Source: Candidatus Magasanikiibacteriota bacterium
Lineage (GTDB): Bacteria > Patescibacteriota > Patescibacteriia > Magasanikbacterales > 2-02-FULL-50-9b
DNA length: 29,597 nucleotides
Reading direction: 5' to 3'
Assembly: GCA_026396555.1 (NCBI GenBank)
Contig: JAPLWO010000055.1
Span: forward strand, 1 to 29,597
Part shown: piece by piece, positions 15,982 through 22,589 of the stretch
Position numbering within the stretch: position 1 is the first letter of the stretch
Layout of the letters: each line of letters opens with the position of its first letter
Position numbers and translations under genes: made by a program
The notes under the pieces: model-generated
What the model saw: only the letters and a program-made list of their open reading frames with translations
Told to the model about the DNA's origin: nothing
Database searches by the model: none

Positions 15982-17616
15982 ATGAATAAAGATGACTTGC
16001 ATGAGTGCTCAGCCACAACTGAGCTTGAGGCGAAAAATCTTAAGTTTCAGGAAATATCGGAAAGGTATCGAACGCTTATTGATAATGTGCCTGTTGGTGT
16101 TTATCGAAATACGTCAGGTCCGCACGGTCATTTTATAGAAGTAAATCCTGCAGCTGTTGCCATGTTTGAGGCAGACTCGAAAGAGGATTTGATGAATCAT
16201 AATGTGAGCGATTTATATCAGGATCCTGAAAATAGAAAACTTTTTGTAAAGAAAATTTTAGAATTAGGTACAGTAAAAAATGAAGAATTAGAGCTGCGAA
16301 CATTAAAGGGAAAAAAGCTGATTGGATCAGTTTCGGCAACCGCAAAAAAAGATTTAGAAGGGAATGTTTATTTTGATGGGGTTATTGAGGACATCACAGG
16401 TCAGCGTCAGAGTGAGTTTGAGCTCGAACAAAAAGTGAAAATTCGTACGGCTGATTTAGAAGCAGCGAATCAAAAATTGCAGGAGATTAAGCGAGCACTA
16501 CTTACGGGGTTGGAAGATTTAAATGAGGAACGGAATAAATCTGAACACGAGCACATTTTGGATGAGGTAGTTTTAAATTCAATTGCGAGCGGCTTAGTTG
16601 TCGCTGATAAAGAGGGTCTAATAATCAAAGCTAGTAAGAGTTTTTTTGATTTATTAGGATGGGCGCGCGAAGAGGTGATAGGAAAGAAAATTACTGACTT
16701 GGTTCGTATAGAGGATGAGTCAGGGCAAAAAATGTTAATTACGGAAAATTATCTTGCACAGATTCATGCTGAGAAAGAAGGCTCGGGTTTGACGCGTGTG
16801 CACTGTTTTTTAAGACGTAAGGATGGTGCACGACTATCGGCGCTTGTTATTATTGCTCCTGTAAATAACGATGGATTGTCGGGTATTGTTGAAACATTTA
16901 CTGACACAACTCAGGAGTTGGAGGTTGAACGCGAAAAAAATGAATTTTTATCGCTCGCATCTCACCAACTCCGAACGCCGCTTTCTATTACGAAATGGAC
17001 ACTTGATTTATGTAATCAAGACCAAACCAATTTAACGGAGGCGCAAAAAAAACGTTTAGTAGATTTATATGAATCAAATGAGCGACTGATTTCAATTGTG
17101 GATGGTATTTTGCATACTGCAAAGATTGAAGCGGGCAAAATTCTCTTGAAGAAAGAATTGGTGGATGTGTCGGATTTAATTCGGGAATTGTGCGAGACCA
17201 TGATGCCGGCGGTAAATAAAAAAAATCAGAAGTTGTCAATTTCAATCAAGTCAAAACTAGATCATGTATTTATTGACTCAATGCTTTTTCGTGAAGCGTT
17301 TATTAGTTTGCTTGATAATGCAAATTTATACGCTCCTGAGGGTGCTCATATTGATGTTGAAGCTGATACGTATGATGTCATGACGTATATTGTGTCTATA
17401 CATAGTGCGGAGTCATTTATTGCAGAACAGGATAGAAAGCATTTATTTACCAAGTTTTACCGCGGTGAACATTCGCAAAAAGTTACCGGATCAGGTAACG
17501 GTTTGGGCCTATTTATCGCAAAATCAGCAGTAGAAACTAATGGAGGCAAAATTTGGTTTGAGTCAACTATTGACAATGGTACTACATTCTTCTTTACTAT
17601 TCCGCGGAATATATAA
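15982..17616 (+). CDS. Soluble two-PAS sensor histidine kinase with unusual ATP site
   Basis: 544 aa with no transmembrane segment. PAS 1 spans about 25-140, a coiled coil 141-190, PAS 2 about 191-310, and HisKA has the H-box EFLSLASHQLRTPLS (His 328). The HATPase_c domain has an N-box with REAFISLLDNANLYAP (Asn 446) and a clear G2 box GSGNGLGL (503-510). The G1 box, normally DxGxGI, reads HSAESFI (473-479), so the adenine-binding Asp and the glycines are missing. The kinase may bind ATP weakly or work mainly as a phosphatase. It starts 8 nt after the cohesin gene and ends 15 nt before the response regulator. Input and target are unknown; position suggests a link to the surface system. Confidence 0.9.
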   Translation: MNKDDLHECSATTELEAKNLKFQEISERYRTLIDNVPVGVYRNTSGPHGHFIEVNPAAVAMFEADSKEDLMNHNVSDLYQDPENRKLFVKKILELGTVKNEELELRTLKGKKLIGSVSATAKKDLEGNVYFDGVIEDITGQRQSEFELEQKVKIRTADLEAANQKLQEIKRALLTGLEDLNEERNKSEHEHILDEVVLNSIASGLVVADKEGLIIKASKSFFDLLGWAREEVIGKKITDLVRIEDESGQKMLITENYLAQIHAEKEGSGLTRVHCFLRRKDGARLSALVIIAPVNNDGLSGIVETFTDTTQELEVEREKNEFLSLASHQLRTPLSITKWTLDLCNQDQTNLTEAQKKRLVDLYESNERLISIVDGILHTAKIEAGKILLKKELVDVSDLIRELCETMMPAVNKKNQKLSISIKSKLDHVFIDSMLFREAFISLLDNANLYAPEGAHIDVEADTYDVMTYIVSIHSAESFIAEQDRKHLFTKFYRGEHSQKVTGSGNGLGLFIAKSAVETNGGKIWFESTIDNGTTFFFTIPRNI

Positions 17617-17622
17617 TATACT
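17617..17622 (+). promoter_or_regulatory. Possible internal -10 before the response regulator
   Basis: TATACT directly after the kinase stop and 9 nt before ATG 17632, the same geometry as other probable leaderless starts here. The region is AT-rich, so a chance match is possible. Confidence 0.3.
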
Positions 17623-17631
17623 ACAATCCAT

Positions 17632-18003
17632 ATGAAAATTCTTATTGTTGAGGACGAAGAGGTTTTGCTTAAAGTTTTGATCGAAAAATTTGAAAAAGAT
17701 AAATTTACCGTTGATTCTGCAGTTGACGGAGAAAAAGCGATGGAGCGTGTAAAAGCTTCGAAGCCTGATCTTATTTTGTTGGATATTATTTTGCCGAAAA
17801 AGAATGGGGTCGAGGTTTTGCGTGATTTGAAAGACGATCCAGAACTCAAAGACATCCCGGTTATTATTATTTCTAATTTGGGCGCAGACGAAAAAATTAA
17901 AGAAGCACTTGCGCTTGGTGCAGCAGATTATTTAGTAAAAACACAGCACCCAATTAACGAAGTTGTTGAGCGTGTTCGCAGCTGGTTGTTAAAAGCAAAG
18001 TAA
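17632..18003 (+). CDS. Receiver-only response regulator (CheY-like)
   Basis: 123 aa forming one receiver domain and nothing else. Acidic pocket E7-D8-E9, phospho-acceptor Asp 51 (LILLDIILP), switch Ser 81 (IIISN) and conserved Lys 103 (DYLVKT) are all present. There is no output domain, so it should act through protein contacts or a phosphorelay, not by binding DNA itself. Its partner is probably the kinase 15 nt upstream. It is the last gene of the plus-strand run that starts with the surface protein, and a stem-loop follows it. Confidence 0.93.
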   Translation: MKILIVEDEEVLLKVLIEKFEKDKFTVDSAVDGEKAMERVKASKPDLILLDIILPKKNGVEVLRDLKDDPELKDIPVIIISNLGADEKIKEALALGAADYLVKTQHPINEVVERVRSWLLKAK

Positions 18004-18010
18004 AAAAACA

Positions 18011-18045
18011 GGGGACTGACTCACGTGTTGCGTGCGACAGTCCCC
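18011..18045 (+). terminator. Stem-loop after the response regulator
   Basis: GGGGACTG (18011-18018) pairs with CAGTCCCC (18038-18045). There is no T run after it, so it may be a 3' stabilising hairpin or a weak terminator shared with the convergent gene ending at 18068. Confidence 0.45.
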
Positions 18046-18067
18046 AGAAACAGGAGAATCAGCAAAC

Positions 18068-18700
18068 TCATTCTTCGGCAGCGCTCGTTGTGGCATTCGC
18101 GACGAGCGTTTCGTTTTTCAGGGCTTGCGCTGCGTCCCATGCGTGTGACACGGTTTGGAAGAAGTAGTCGTAGTTCCGGCGCGGCTTGTTCGTGCCTTCC
18201 GGATTCATGGGGCGAGAAAATTCGACAGCTTTTTCATGTTCTAGCGCACCAAGTTCGACCAAGGCTTTGAGCAGAATTGCTTCGTCGAGCTTTTCAGTGT
18301 AGCCGGAGAGCGAGATAGCGAGTGCGCCAGCGTCAAACAAGACGATGAAACCGCCGCCGTAGCGTCCTTTCGCAATCCGGATTTCAAATCGCGTGTCGAA
18401 CGCAGAATCCTGACGCAGGCGAACGTAACTGATTGCTAGTCGTTTGCTTTTTTCACGCGAACTCATCTCAGATTCTGACGGAAGTTTCTGCGTGCTTTCT
18501 TGGACAGTCAAATGCTGCACATAGATCACTGGGGCTTTGAGCTCCTCACGTCGTTCAGGGACGATACATGCGGTGAGCGCTGCGTTCATGCTGACCTTTC
18601 GGCTCATGCGCGTCACGGGAATTGCCACGGTGGCGATTCCTTGGACGAGTGTGCCGAGCCGCTGCAAAAAAATCTCAATGTTTTGTGGTTCCAAATTCAC
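18068..18700 (-). CDS. Hypothetical soluble protein with strong Shine-Dalgarno and GTG start
   Basis: 210 aa from GTG 18700. An upstream ATG at 18772 is open, but AGGAGG sits 6 nt before this GTG and a consensus promoter lies between the two, so the GTG is the better start. No signal peptide or membrane helix. The centre has a Gly-rich beta stretch (RIAKGRYGGGFIVLFDAGALAISLSG), followed by a helical Leu/Glu segment and an Ala-rich C-terminus. I recognise no family. It ends in TGA, which shows UGA is used as stop. Its canonical Shine-Dalgarno contrasts with most genes here. Confidence 0.65.
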   Translation of the reverse strand: MNLEPQNIEIFLQRLGTLVQGIATVAIPVTRMSRKVSMNAALTACIVPERREELKAPVIYVQHLTVQESTQKLPSESEMSSREKSKRLAISYVRLRQDSAFDTRFEIRIAKGRYGGGFIVLFDAGALAISLSGYTEKLDEAILLKALVELGALEHEKAVEFSRPMNPEGTNKPRRNYDYFFQTVSHAWDAAQALKNETLVANATTSAAEE

Positions 18701-18724
18701 GAGACACCTCCTGGTTGGAAAATA

Positions 18725-18753
18725 ATAATAGCCTAAAAAAGGCCGGATGTCAA
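18725..18753 (-). promoter_or_regulatory. Consensus sigma-70-type promoter of the 210-aa gene
   Basis: Minus strand TTGACA (18748-18753), 17-nt spacer, TATTAT (18725-18730). The predicted start near 18718 gives a short leader containing the AGGAGG site. The spacer holds GGCC-TTTTTTA-GGC, a small inverted repeat. It starts 9 nt beyond the stop of the pseudouridine synthase gene. Confidence 0.75.
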
Positions 18754-18761
18754 GTTTAAAG

Positions 18762-19268
18762 TTATTCTTCAACGTCGATGTTTTCGGTAGTGGTTTTTAT
18801 GTCGTGCACGAGCAGATTTTTGAGCTCTGTGAGCTTTTGTTCCGGAATATCCTTCCATTCACCAGACGCGAGTGTGCCGATTTCAATGTTCATGATGCGA
18901 ATGCGGTGGAGGCGCTTCACTTTGTATCCGAGCGCGTCAGTCATGCGGCGAATTTGTCGATTTTTGCCCTCTGTCAAAATAATGGCGAATTTATTTTCGC
19001 CGAGCGCCTGGAGTTTACAAGGTTTAGTCGTGTAACCGCCAATATCAACTGTGCAGGTGACGCCGAACGGTTTGTTGTACATGATGTAAATTGCGTCTTG
19101 TTTGGCTGCGAGCTGCTTTCCATCGATCATAACAACGTCGTTTTCGCCCACCTGATCGCCCAGGACTGCTTTTCGGTCATTAATTCGAACACGGCCCGCT
19201 TCGATGAGCCGGTCTGCTTCACGGCGAGAACAGTAGCCGCGGTCCGTAAAATATTTGTTGATGCGCAT
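18762..19268 (-). CDS. RluF-like pseudouridine synthase with catalytic core deleted
   Basis: 168 aa. Residues 1-50 are a good S4 RNA-binding domain (MRINKYFTDRGYCSRREADRLI... VRIN). The RsuA/RluF-type fold then starts (IMYNKPFGVTCTVD) but jumps at about residues 75-84 to the C-terminal motif (KLQALGENKFAIILTEGKNRQIRRM, LHRIRIMNIEIG). Family members are about 230-290 aa and have a GRLD motif with the catalytic Asp in the middle; that part is absent, in frame, with no stop. So it probably cannot make pseudouridine, although it may still bind RNA. The gene begins 16 nt after the 3' end of tRNA-Arg on the same strand and may share its transcript. Confidence 0.85.
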   Translation of the reverse strand: MRINKYFTDRGYCSRREADRLIEAGRVRINDRKAVLGDQVGENDVVMIDGKQLAAKQDAIYIMYNKPFGVTCTVDIGGYTTKPCKLQALGENKFAIILTEGKNRQIRRMTDALGYKVKRLHRIRIMNIEIGTLASGEWKDIPEQKLTELKNLLVHDIKTTTENIDVEE

Positions 19269-19284
19269 TTTTAAAAAGTTATTT

Positions 19285-19356
19285 TGACCCCGGTTGGAGT
19301 CGAACCAACATAAGCAGCTTAGAAGGCTACTGTACTATCCGTTGTACGACGAGGTC
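19285..19356 (-). tRNA. tRNA-Arg (TCT anticodon), CCA not encoded
   Basis: Minus strand cloverleaf: acceptor GACCTCG/CGGGGTC with G-U pairs, anticodon stem GTAGC/GCTGC around CTTCTAA (anticodon TCT), T stem GTTGG/CCAAC around TTCGACT, discriminator A. The next bases are AAA, so CCA must be added, unlike in tRNA-His and tRNA-Ser. No separate terminator; the pseudouridine-synthase-like gene follows at once. Confidence 0.93.
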
Positions 19357-19366
19357 AGGTGGGTTT

Positions 19367-19395
19367 AGGATACCGGGATTTTTGGACTCGGTCAA
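19367..19395 (-). promoter_or_regulatory. tRNA-Arg promoter
   Basis: Minus strand TTGACC (19390-19395), 17-nt spacer, TATCCT (19367-19372), with the -10 ending 10 nt before the mature tRNA. The geometry is the same as for tRNA-His. Confidence 0.7.
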
Positions 19396-19428
19396 TCTTT
19401 TCCCCAGGATGTGCACCTACGTGATACC

Positions 19429-19457
19429 TTGACATTTGTAAGACAGTGTCTTACAAA
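19429..19457 (+). promoter_or_regulatory. Promoter overlapped by a perfect operator palindrome
   Basis: TTGACA (19429-19434), 17-nt spacer, TACAAA (19452-19457). The spacer and -10 are filled by a perfect 11-bp inverted repeat around one base (19435-19457, TTTGTAAGACA and its complement). A dimeric ribbon-helix-helix regulator bound here would block RNA polymerase, and the next gene encodes one. ATG 19466 is 8 nt after the -10, so the mRNA should be nearly leaderless. Confidence 0.8.
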
Positions 19458-19465
19458 TTGAATAT

Positions 19466-19675
19466 ATGCGCAAAACCATTACCTTCTCGCTTAATCCAGA
19501 ATTAGCAGATGCCTTGGAGTACTATGTTCAGCTACATGGACACGCAACAAGAAGCGAATTTTTACGACGACTTATTCGAGATTGGCAATATATTCAAAAA
19601 GAAAAACGGCTAACCCGTGAATTACGCATTCATTTAGAACATGAACATATTTTCAAAACAGGCCGTCTTGATTAA
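19466..19675 (+). CDS. Ribbon-helix-helix (CopG/MetJ-type) regulator
   Basis: 69 aa. Residues 1-45 match a ribbon-helix-helix fold: a beta strand KTITFSLN, then helix 1 (ELADALEYYVQLHG), turn, and helix 2 (TRSEFLRRLIRDWQYI). The C-terminus is a charged helix (KEKRLTRELRIHLEHEH). Such proteins bind short inverted repeats as dimers through the beta strand. A perfect inverted repeat covers its own promoter, so autorepression is the simple inference. It could be an orphan antitoxin, but no toxin-like partner follows; the next gene is an HD protein 60 nt downstream with its own Shine-Dalgarno. Confidence 0.85.
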   Translation: MRKTITFSLNPELADALEYYVQLHGHATRSEFLRRLIRDWQYIQKEKRLTRELRIHLEHEHIFKTGRLD

Positions 19676-19735
19676 AATTTACTTAAGTGCTATCGTTTGT
19701 GTGGAATCTAAACAAATTCGCGGGAAGGAGGCGTC

Positions 19736-20347
19736 ATGGGATCAAAATATCCAAAATATTCTGATGTCGATCGCGAAGGGTTCTTGGCGATCGTGAGAGT
19801 TCACGTGAAAAACACGGCGCACGTCGCATTGATCGAATTTGCATACGACATCGCGCATGAGTCGCATCACGGACAAACGCGTCATTGCGGTCGCCACTAC
19901 ATTGACCATCCGGTCGAAGTTGCGATTATGGCAATGAAGGAACTCGGGATTTCTCGGTGGGACATTATCGTGCTGGCTTTGCTCCACGACGTACTTGAAG
20001 ACGATCTAAAGTTTTCGCGTCACGCAGAAATTGTTCAGTGGTTTGGAAGTGATATGCTGGTCTCAATGGAGCTGCTCAGTAAAAAAACTGGTAAAAATGT
20101 TTATTCTGAGATTCGCGCGCGTGGAACGCTTCGTGATTATGTGGTGAAGTTGCTCGATGCACTGCACAACTTGCGAACGCTTCACGCCTGTCCGCCGGAC
20201 AAGCAAAAGGCGATTTTGAGACGCGCCAAAGATATTTACATGCCGTACACGTGGATGCTCGGTGCTCGCTTTGGCGACGAAGGGCGTGCGTATTGTGCAT
20301 ATCTAGCAAAGGAATTCGGCGTGTTTACGGAAAATCGTGTAAAATAG
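19736..20347 (+). CDS. Stand-alone HD-domain protein, ppGpp-hydrolase-like
   Basis: 203 aa with the RelA/SpoT hydrolase pattern: HHGQTRHCGRHYIDHPVEVA, then ALLHDVLEDD (His 84, Asp 85, Glu 88, Asp 89) and KLLDALHNLRTL (Asp 141). There is no synthetase, TGS or ACT domain, so it resembles small alarmone hydrolases (MESH1 type), which remove the pyrophosphate from (p)ppGpp using Mn2+. Other HD phosphohydrolase substrates remain possible. ATG 19736 has a strong AAGGAGG 4 nt upstream, one of only two clear Shine-Dalgarno sites noted in the window. A stem-loop follows the TAG stop, and a Nudix hydrolase comes next. Confidence 0.85.
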   Translation: MGSKYPKYSDVDREGFLAIVRVHVKNTAHVALIEFAYDIAHESHHGQTRHCGRHYIDHPVEVAIMAMKELGISRWDIIVLALLHDVLEDDLKFSRHAEIVQWFGSDMLVSMELLSKKTGKNVYSEIRARGTLRDYVVKLLDALHNLRTLHACPPDKQKAILRRAKDIYMPYTWMLGARFGDEGRAYCAYLAKEFGVFTENRVK

Positions 20348-20396
20348 TGGAAGCTTTGCCGCGGAACTCGCGGCCGGGCAACCACTCTATTTTTTT
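20347..20396 (+). terminator. Stem-loop and T run between the HD and Nudix genes
   Basis: Nested pairing GTGG/CCAC outside and GCCGCG/CGCGGC around GAACT inside, followed by TCTATTTTTTTA. This looks like an intrinsic terminator. The T run touches ATG 20397, so it could instead act as an attenuator or fold the start of the Nudix mRNA. Confidence 0.65.
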
Positions 20397-20840
20397 ATGA
20401 CACATACACAAGTTGCGGGCGGAGTAGTTTTAAATTCGCGGGGCGAAGTTTTAGTTACCTGTAAAAGCGGACAATCATGGTCACTACCAAAGGGGCACAT
20501 CGACGAAGGGGAAACGGCGCGTGTTGCGGCTGAGCGTGAAATTTTTGAAGAAACAGGAGTGAGCGAGCTACATTACGTCGCGGATCTTGGTGCGTATGAT
20601 CGCTACAGAACATCGCTCGATGGCGGAGACGATACGAGTGAGCTCAAAACAATTACGATGTTTTTGTACACAACGCCGGAGTCTGAATTACAACCTGCAG
20701 ATCCAGAACATCCGGAAGCACGCTGGGTGGCGCGAGAAGAAGTCGCGAAATTGCTCACGCACAAAAAAGATCAGGAATTTTTTAGTTCTTTGGACGATCG
20801 AACATTTTTCGTACCACCGATTCAAGAGATTCCTCGCTAA
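20397..20840 (+). CDS. Nudix hydrolase
   Basis: 147 aa with a complete Nudix box at residues 33-55 (GHIDEGETARVAAEREIFEE then TGV), which matches the G-x5-E-x7-REUxEExGU consensus with all metal-binding Glu residues. Preceding strands (WSLPKGHIDEGET) fit the MutT/Ap4A-hydrolase-like group. Substrates of this group are nucleoside diphosphates linked to another moiety; the exact one cannot be read. No Shine-Dalgarno; the start follows a T run. Its last 59 bp overlap the 3' end of the ABC ATPase gene on the other strand. An alarmone-linked role with the HD neighbour is speculation. Confidence 0.92.
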   Translation: MTHTQVAGGVVLNSRGEVLVTCKSGQSWSLPKGHIDEGETARVAAEREIFEETGVSELHYVADLGAYDRYRTSLDGGDDTSELKTITMFLYTTPESELQPADPEHPEARWVAREEVAKLLTHKKDQEFFSSLDDRTFFVPPIQEIPR

Positions 20841-21762
20841 TCGAAATATCTTCGACAGGAAAATTTTTGAGAATTGCAGCTGCAGTTTCCGGAATATCTT
20901 TTTTGAGAACTGAAAGCAGTACATGATGTGGTTCGTGTTCTACAATGTCGCCAAGTGGGCGCAAATCTTTTTTAAACACTGCTTTATTAAACGTGACGTC
21001 CAAAATTTTGTGATCAACATATTTTGCCATCATGTCCGCGAGTGGTCCATCGTACATTTTTTTTCCGTGGTCGATCATAATGACGCGCTTCGTTAACGCG
21101 GTCACATCTTCCATGTAATGGCTGGTTAAAATAATCGTTGTCTTTTTTTCTTCGTTGTATTTTTTTAAAAACTCACGAATTTTTTGTTGTGAAACAACGT
21201 CGAGGCCAATCGTCGGCTCGTCTAAAAACAGCACGCGCGGATTATGAATGAGCGCTGCAATTAATTCTGCTTTCATGCGCTGGCCGAGCGAAAGTTTTCG
21301 AACGGGGCGATCAATAATATCAGAGATATCAAGTAAATCCGTTAGTTCGTCGAGTCTGAGTTTATATGCGTGATCGGAAACTTCGTAAATTTCTTTATTA
21401 AGCACGAATGAATCAACTGCAGGCAAGTCCCACCAGAGCTGATTTTTTTGTCCCATCACAATTGCAAATTGTTTTTGAAATTCTGCGTGACGTTCCCAGG
21501 GGCGAAATCCTAAAACGTGCGCATCGCCGCTCGTTGGATGTAAAATGCCAGACAAAATTTTCAGTGTTGTTGTTTTTCCTGCGCCATTTGGTCCTAAAAA
21601 TCCAACGAATTCTCCTTCTTCAATAGAAAATGAAACGTCGTTTACCGCGTTTGTAAATAATTTTTCACGATGAAACAAACTTTTAAAAGTAGCTGCAAGT
21701 CCAGCGTCTTTTTTATAATATTCGTATGTTTTCGTTAAGTTCGTAACTTCGATTAATGCCAT
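20782..21762 (-). CDS. ABC-2 exporter ATPase
   Basis: 326 aa. Walker A GPNGAGKTTT (57-66), Q-loop MGQKNQLWWDLPA, signature LSLGQRMKAEL, Walker B VLFLDEPTIGLD and H-loop TSHYMED are all intact. The N-terminal insert YEYYKKDAGLAATFKSLFHREK and the C-terminal regulatory extension fit the COG4586-type ATPase that pairs with two DUF990-type permeases. It powers export of an unknown substrate, possibly a drug, lipid or polymer. It lies 20 nt after the permease stop and has a possible promoter in that gap. The 3' end overlaps the convergent Nudix gene. Confidence 0.92.
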   Translation of the reverse strand: MALIEVTNLTKTYEYYKKDAGLAATFKSLFHREKLFTNAVNDVSFSIEEGEFVGFLGPNGAGKTTTLKILSGILHPTSGDAHVLGFRPWERHAEFQKQFAIVMGQKNQLWWDLPAVDSFVLNKEIYEVSDHAYKLRLDELTDLLDISDIIDRPVRKLSLGQRMKAELIAALIHNPRVLFLDEPTIGLDVVSQQKIREFLKKYNEEKKTTIILTSHYMEDVTALTKRVIMIDHGKKMYDGPLADMMAKYVDHKILDVTFNKAVFKKDLRPLGDIVEHEPHHVLLSVLKKDIPETAAAILKNFPVEDISISEESLESVVRKMFDRPKN

Positions 21763-21772
21763 ATATTTTGAA

Positions 21773-21778
21773 AGTATA
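21773..21778 (-). promoter_or_regulatory. Extended -10 before the ABC ATPase
   Basis: Minus strand TG-T-TATACT in the 20-nt gap between permease and ATPase, 10 nt before ATG 21762. It could give extra, nearly leaderless ATPase mRNA. Confidence 0.4.
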
Positions 21779-21782
21779 ACAG

Positions 21783-22589
21783 CTAGCCTGATGCGCCGCT
21801 ATAGTGTGATTCAGCCCAACGCCACATTCGATTGCTGAGATACAGTGACACAGCGGCGATCACGAAAGAAAACGCGAGCCAATTTAATGGATTTTGTGTG
21901 GTCAGTATTAATGTTGGAATGCTGCCGAGAAACGCAGTTGGGATAATGCTGAAAAAAATCCATTGAATTTTTTTAGAAAAAATTGTGTATGGATATCGCG
22001 CCATGTCATTAAGATCGCTGACGATTGCCCAGAGCCCATCAAGTTTTCCAAGAAAAAATGCGAGTGAGCTCACAGAACTCAAGAGTGCAAAATAAATAAT
22101 AAGGCTGCACAGAATTGATACAATATAATATCCAACATGAAGCAATACCGGAGTCGCGATTGCAGCGCGATGTGGAATGATGAGTAACAGCGCGGTAACA
22201 GCGCGCGTTAAATCTTCGATATCCATGCGCGTAAACAACGCGAGAAAGTGTGAGGGAAGCGGTTTTACAAAAGATGCTTCGATTTTACCATTTCGAATCC
22301 AATCAGGCGCAGTCGATGTTCCAGATCGAAAGGTAAACCAGCTGAGCCACTCAAGCAACATCGAAGTTCCGACGATAAGAAATAATTGATCATGAGAAAA
22401 ACCAGCAACGTGTGGTACGTATGAAAAAATGACGTTTGCGAAAACAACGTAAATAAACATGTCGATAAAAACACTTCCAATGCTAAAGAGCGTTGACATT
22501 GGATACGTGAAACGGCTCATGATTGATAATTTAAAAACCATGAGATACACGCGCCACATGTGTCGAATTTTAATTACCGCTTGCTTCAT
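21783..22589 (-). CDS. ABC-2 permease subunit (DUF990-type), second of the pair
   Basis: 268 aa from ATG 22589 (MKQAVIKIRHMWRVYLMVFKL); an in-frame TTG at 22604 or ATG at 22559 is possible. Six hydrophobic segments with the pattern of COG3694-type ABC-2 permeases: a charged N-terminus, a first helix after MSRFTYPMSTLFSIG, and SFVKPLPSHFLALFTRMDIED as the cytoplasmic loop. The start overlaps the stop of the previous permease by 20 bp, which indicates translational coupling. It forms the membrane part of the exporter with the gene at 22570-23376. Confidence 0.85.
   Translation of the reverse strand: MKQAVIKIRHMWRVYLMVFKLSIMSRFTYPMSTLFSIGSVFIDMFIYVVFANVIFSYVPHVAGFSHDQLFLIVGTSMLLEWLSWFTFRSGTSTAPDWIRNGKIEASFVKPLPSHFLALFTRMDIEDLTRAVTALLLIIPHRAAIATPVLLHVGYYIVSILCSLIIYFALLSSVSSLAFFLGKLDGLWAIVSDLNDMARYPYTIFSKKIQWIFFSIIPTAFLGSIPTLILTTQNPLNWLAFSFVIAAVSLYLSNRMWRWAESHYSGASG

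Noticed and set aside
18068..18070. UGA recoding as in Gracilibacteria/SR1
   Set aside because: TGA ends the gene at 18068, and I saw no in-frame TGA inside recognised genes.
18747..19274. 175-codon plus-strand frame opposite the pseudouridine-synthase-like gene
   Set aside because: The minus strand has clear S4 and synthase motifs; the plus frame has none.
19466..20347. Toxin-antitoxin pair (RHH plus HD protein)
   Set aside because: The HD protein looks like an alarmone hydrolase, has its own strong Shine-Dalgarno and lies 60 nt downstream; no toxin features.
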